A stretch of DNA of 64,000 nt from Rectinema subterraneum (lineage in GTDB: Bacteria; Spirochaetota; Spirochaetia; Treponematales; Rectinemataceae): NCBI GenBank assembly GCA_009768935.1, contig WESA01000003.1, positions 56,324 through 120,323 of the forward strand, in the 5' to 3' direction. Both the position numbers and the translations under genes were made by a program. The notes under the pieces were generated by a model, which had not been told where the DNA came from, did not search any database, and worked only from the letters and a program-made list of their open reading frames with translations. Shown here piece by piece: positions 61,290 through 64,000 of the stretch. Each line of letters opens with the position of its first letter. Within the stretch, counting starts at the first letter, position 1.

Positions 61290-61610
61290 ATGGAATCTGT
61301 AATTCAAGCTCTTCTGTATGAAGAAAAAATGCTTCATAACCGATTGCAGCGCCTCGAAAACGAATGTGCATCACGCCCAAAAGGAAGCATTATCCTGAAG
61401 CGCAGATTTCATATGGTGTATGCGTATCTGCAGTGGCGCGAGGGCGAGAAGGTTGTCAGCCGCTATCTGGGTAAATCGGATTCCTGGAAATGCAGATCAA
61501 TGCAGGCAAAAATCATTGAGCGGCGGAAATATGAGCAGGAAATGCGAGAGGTGCAGAATAAGCTGAAGAAAATACATCATTTGCTGGAAGAAGCGAAAAA
61601 ACTTGGTTGA
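61290..61610 (+). CDS. Small basic coiled-coil protein, function unknown
   Basis: 106 residues. Two long charged helices (about 1-28 and 68-104) flank a short segment with 'GSIILKRRFHMVYAYLQW' and 'REGEKVVSRYLGK'. That middle pattern resembles small proteins with a G-S-(I/L)...Y...R-G-K-x-x-x-x-Y motif found in many bacteria and archaea; I know no function. The start at 61290 was chosen from promoter spacing and the even coiled-coil. A longer frame from 61209 would add an uncharacteristic hydrophobic stretch encoded by the promoter. Confidence 0.6.
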   Translation: MESVIQALLYEEKMLHNRLQRLENECASRPKGSIILKRRFHMVYAYLQWREGEKVVSRYLGKSDSWKCRSMQAKIIERRKYEQEMREVQNKLKKIHHLLEEAKKLG

Positions 61611-61635
61611 AGATACGCAATAAATAGGGTAAAAT
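61607..61635 (+). promoter_or_regulatory. Promoter of the galactokinase-like gene
   Basis: TTGAAG (61607-61612), 17 nt and TAAAAT (61630-61635), then 7 nt to the ATG at 61643. The -35 overlaps the stop of the preceding gene. The in-frame ATG at 61634 lies inside the -10 box. Confidence 0.5.
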
Positions 61636-61642
61636 GAATTCA

Positions 61643-62791
61643 ATGAAGGATATTTTCGCAATTCACCTGTCGGAATATGAAACAGCTCCCGATTGCACTG
61701 TGGCAGCGCCAGCAATCGTCAAAATTCTCGGAGAACATACTGATTTTACGGATGGCCTTGTGCTCGCAGCAGCTCTTTCCTTCGAGGTCAGAGTCGCAGT
61801 GTCATTCCGCAAGGATAATTCTCTCAGGTTCTATGCAGGGGACTTCAACGAACGCAAGCGTGCAAATATTGCGACGCTGAAATATAAAAGAGAAGACCGC
61901 TGGGCAAATCATATCAAAAGCATTTGTGATTATTTCCTGCGCGTTTTCGAGCTGGAGCCGAAAGGGCTCAATGTCACTATCCAGAGCAGCGTTCCATTAG
62001 GGCTTGGCCTTGGCATCAGCAGCTCGCTCAATATGGCAGCGGCCTTCATCTTCAAGACAATATATAATCTTGATATCAAGCCCGACGAGCTCGCCGCCCA
62101 TGCTTGCAAAGCTCAATCGGTTTTTTTCGAGAAAGATTTTCCCATTACCAATTATCTCGCCATTACAGCGCCTGCGGGAAGGAGTTTTTCTGTCGTAGAC
62201 CTGCGCACGCGCAAACGGCGAGGCATTCAATTTCTGCCTGAACCATGGGAGATGGTGCTTACTGATTCCAAAGTGCCAAGGCTTTCGGTAGAAGCTGAGC
62301 TGGAACAGCGCACCTCCGATTGCAACGCCTGTCTTTCCGTGTTGACGCCTCGCGGCAACCGTTCAATTCGAGATATCGCTCCAAGGGAGCTGGATGAGCT
62401 TTTGGGAATTGTCCCGGAAAGAAAACGAAGGCGTTGCCTCCATGTACTTGAGGAAGTACGGCGGGTGAGCGAAGCGGAAGATGCCCTTGCGCGCCAGGAT
62501 TATGCGGGTTTCGCAAGAATAGTGAACAAATCGCATGCTTCCTTGAGGAGCTTGTATGAGATATCTTGCCCCGAAATCGACTGGCTGGCGAAGAGAGCGC
62601 TCGAGCTCGACGGGGTGCTCTGTTCTCGTCTGGTCGGACAGGGGTTCGGCGGGAGCACGCTGACGATTCTCAACAATGATGTCAAAGAAGCATATCGCCA
62701 CAGACTTGAAGAATATGAACGCATTTTCGGTTTCAGACCCGTAGTGTATGAAGTGTCTCCGGGATCTGGATTGCGGATTCTCGAGCATTGA
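61643..62791 (+). CDS. GHMP-family (galactokinase-like) sugar kinase
   Basis: 382 residues. GHMP motifs: 'GEHTDF' (30-35), the ATP loop 'PLGLGLGISSSLNMA' (about 117) and the C-terminal 'GQGFGGSTL' (about 331). The galactokinase signature normally begins G-R-x-N-L-I-GEHTDY; here it is A-P-A-I-V-K-I-L-GEHTDF, so the Arg-Asn pair is missing and the substrate is uncertain. There is no galT, galE or transporter nearby. The start at 61643 fits the -10 box; 61634 is the other choice. Confidence 0.75.
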   Translation: MKDIFAIHLSEYETAPDCTVAAPAIVKILGEHTDFTDGLVLAAALSFEVRVAVSFRKDNSLRFYAGDFNERKRANIATLKYKREDRWANHIKSICDYFLRVFELEPKGLNVTIQSSVPLGLGLGISSSLNMAAAFIFKTIYNLDIKPDELAAHACKAQSVFFEKDFPITNYLAITAPAGRSFSVVDLRTRKRRGIQFLPEPWEMVLTDSKVPRLSVEAELEQRTSDCNACLSVLTPRGNRSIRDIAPRELDELLGIVPERKRRRCLHVLEEVRRVSEAEDALARQDYAGFARIVNKSHASLRSLYEISCPEIDWLAKRALELDGVLCSRLVGQGFGGSTLTILNNDVKEAYRHRLEEYERIFGFRPVVYEVSPGSGLRILEH

Positions 62792-62828
62792 AGTTTATTC
62801 ATGAATAATAACTCACAACGGAGCATAC

Positions 62829-63629
62829 ATGCGCATCTTGCTTACAAATGACGATGGAATTCAATCTGATGGTTTATTTGCCCTGGTAGATTCGTTGGGT
62901 TCGCTGAAAAATGATAGGGGAGAGCAACTTCATGAAATATGGGTAGTAGCGCCTGAACACGAACGCTCTGGGGTCAGCCATGCTATGACCCTGAAAAAGC
63001 CGACGAAACTGCGCAAACTGGGAGAACATCGCTATAGCTGTTCCGGCACACCCGCGGATTGTGTGATTGTTGCAGGACTGGGTGTTCTGCATGAAGCTCC
63101 AGATGTTGTCATTTCAGGTATCAATAAAGGGCCAAACCTCGGCACCGACATAATCTATTCCGGCACATGCGGGGCGGCCCGGCAGGCAGCGCTCGAAGGA
63201 ATTCCGGCAATCGCTGTATCATGCGCATCCTTCGGGGACAACCTCGAATATGGCGGATTGACATCATTTGTTGCATCAAATCTCGAGAAGCTTATAGCGC
63301 TATGGAAACCGGATTCTTTTATCAATATAAATGGCCCTTCTACATCTTGCACCGATTTGTGTGCAGTTTGGGCGAATCCAGGGAAGAACAGATACCTCGA
63401 CAATCTCAAATGTTTTGATGGAGCTGACGGCTATACCTATTGTTTTCTTGCTGAAGGCAGGCAGGAGCGGACACCTGATATCTATTCGGATCATCATGCG
63501 GTATCTCAAGGTTTCATTGCGCTCAGCCTGGTTGAGATTCATCCTAGAGCTCTACACGACACTGCGCTCAATGGAACATCTGTGTTCGAAGCTCCAAATT
63601 TGCATTCTGGCAGTGAAGTCAAGCATTGA
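62829..63629 (+). CDS. surE: 5'/3'-nucleotidase SurE
   Basis: 266 residues. The metal site is formed by Asp8-Asp9 in 'LLTNDDGIQSDGL', Ser in 'HERSGVSHA' and Asn in 'SGINKGPNLGTDIIYSGT'. It hydrolyses nucleoside monophosphates and possibly short polyphosphate. A GGAG box lies a few bases before the ATG. It is the last protein gene before the tRNA pair. Confidence 0.94.
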   Translation: MRILLTNDDGIQSDGLFALVDSLGSLKNDRGEQLHEIWVVAPEHERSGVSHAMTLKKPTKLRKLGEHRYSCSGTPADCVIVAGLGVLHEAPDVVISGINKGPNLGTDIIYSGTCGAARQAALEGIPAIAVSCASFGDNLEYGGLTSFVASNLEKLIALWKPDSFININGPSTSCTDLCAVWANPGKNRYLDNLKCFDGADGYTYCFLAEGRQERTPDIYSDHHAVSQGFIALSLVEIHPRALHDTALNGTSVFEAPNLHSGSEVKH

Positions 63630-63635
63630 AAGGCC

Positions 63636-63665
63636 TTGACGAATGTTGTGGCTTTCGTATATATT
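63636..63665 (+). promoter_or_regulatory. Promoter of the tRNA-Thr/tRNA-Tyr genes
   Basis: TTGACG (63636-63641), an 18-nt spacer and TATATT (63660-63665), followed by a G+C-rich discriminator (gcgctgcg), as is common for stable-RNA promoters. Confidence 0.6.
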
Positions 63666-63681
63666 GCGCTGCGTTGCCCAC

Positions 63682-63754
63682 GCCATCTTAGCTCAGTTGG
63701 CAGAGCGCGTGACTTGTAATCTCGAGGTCCCCGGTTCGATTCCGGGAGATGGCT
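63682..63754 (+). tRNA. tRNA-Thr (anticodon TGT)
   Basis: 73 nt. The acceptor arms GCCATCT and AGATGGC pair. The D loop is 'TAGCTCAGTTGGCAGAGC', the anticodon loop CTTGTAA and the T loop GGTTCGATTCC. CCA is not encoded. Confidence 0.95.
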
Positions 63755-63776
63755 CGAGGGACTTTTGTCCATCATT

Positions 63777-63859
63777 GGGGAGATTCCCGAGTGGTCAAAG
63801 GGGGCAGACTGTAAATCTGTTGGCTTTCGCCTTCGAAGGTTCAAATCCTTCTCTCCCCA
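63777..63859 (+). tRNA. tRNA-Tyr (anticodon GTA)
   Basis: 83 nt. The acceptor arms GGGGAGA and TCTCCCC pair. The anticodon loop CTGTAAA, a long variable arm (class II, as in bacterial tRNA-Tyr) and the T loop GGTTCAAATCC are present. CCA is not encoded. It lies 22 nt after tRNA-Thr in the same transcript. Confidence 0.95.
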
Positions 63860-63860
63860 C

Positions 63861-63886
63861 AACCTCCTCGAAAGAGGAGGTTTTTT
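63861..63886 (+). terminator. Terminator of the tRNA transcript
   Basis: A 9-bp stem, AACCTCCTC (63861-63869) with GAGGAGGTT (63874-63882), a GAAA tetraloop and a T run to 63886. Confidence 0.9.
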
Positions 63887-63890
63887 ATTG

Positions 63891-64000
63891 TGCGCCCGGC
63901 AGGGCGCACTCACTAGCGGGTGCGGCAATACATTGCCAAGTCCCGTCTGGGCCCGGTAAGGGGAACCAGTAGCCGAACGCCAAGGGTGTCCATCGCGAGG
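63891..64000. other. Possible structured RNA, cut by the window end
   Basis: The final 110 bases have no convincing protein gene and are G+C-rich with complementary segments. A perfect 7-bp hairpin (63891-63897 with 63902-63908) has no T run. Beyond it, segments such as gggtgcggc and gccgaacgcc look like arms of a folded RNA, with a faint resemblance to the 5' domain of a long-type signal recognition particle RNA. The gene, if real, continues past 64000. Confidence 0.25.

Noticed and set aside
63643..63972. Short frames over the tRNA genes, some resembling proteins often annotated in databases
   Set aside because: They translate tRNA-Thr and tRNA-Tyr sequence and are annotation artefacts.

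Overview
The window is 64 kb of gene-dense bacterial chromosome carrying 54 protein genes, two tRNA genes and, at its right edge, part of a possible structured RNA. I see no insertion sequence, prophage, CRISPR array, rRNA or plasmid gene. The content points to a diderm spirochaete related to Treponema, and perhaps to a free-living relative such as Rectinema. BamA, TamB and two LptF/LptG-type permeases indicate an outer membrane. The GreA homologue is a giant of about 900 residues, as in Treponema. The blocks tamB-bamA-mutS and rimP-nusA-infB-rbfA-truB-ribF-rpsO-pnp follow orders I recall from Treponema. Assignment to a genus is inference.

Layout. 1-5005 (minus strand): rlmN with a TPR gene, then a PEGA/FGE membrane protein with smpB and rsmD. 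5075-9174 (plus): lepB, a divergent lepB paralogue, hemW and a fucose-isomerase-like gene. 9179-10383 (minus): a metallo-beta-lactamase-fold hydrolase and a pentapeptide-repeat protein. 10493-19174 (plus): a zinc-ribbon protein, a murI-like gene, rsgA, mutS2, yebC, ruvC-ruvA-ruvB and queA. tmk lies on the minus strand at 19143-19820. 19856-30193 (plus): tamB, bamA, mutS and comF. 30224-45189 (plus): a long leader, then the translation and RNA-metabolism operon rimP to pnp, an M16 peptidase, dut, two lptF/G-type genes and tgt. 45270-48918 (minus): the giant greA and a TPR gene. 49083-52230 (plus): rpe, two exported proteins and dtd. 52292-56274 (minus): ppdK, a lipoprotein and a DUF503 gene. 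56341-59836 (plus): metG and a FemX-like gene. 59779-61167 (minus): an AMMECR1/MEMO pair. 61290-63859 (plus): a small coiled-coil protein, a galactokinase-like gene, surE, tRNA-Thr and tRNA-Tyr.

The genes mostly serve translation, RNA decay, DNA repair and envelope assembly. Operons are tight: ATGA or TAATG stop/start overlaps are common, suggesting translational coupling.

Main unusual signals. (1) About 1.2 kb inside tamB (20630-21850) is extremely G-rich on the coding strand yet stays in frame. It contains an 11-G run in which a change of one base either way gives a stop within seven codons, so it is a candidate phase-variation or diversification locus. (2) At least twelve operon-first genes have a sigma70-like -10 box only 6-9 nt before the ATG and no clear ribosome binding site, which implies many leaderless mRNAs. 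Two divergent pairs share overlapping -35 boxes. (3) Pyruvate phosphate dikinase carries a tail with three AT-hook-like motifs. (4) Several enzymes lack a textbook catalytic residue: Tmk P-loop Lys to Thr, one MurI Cys to Ser, a signal peptidase paralogue Ser to Thr, and a metallo-beta-lactamase-fold Asp to His.
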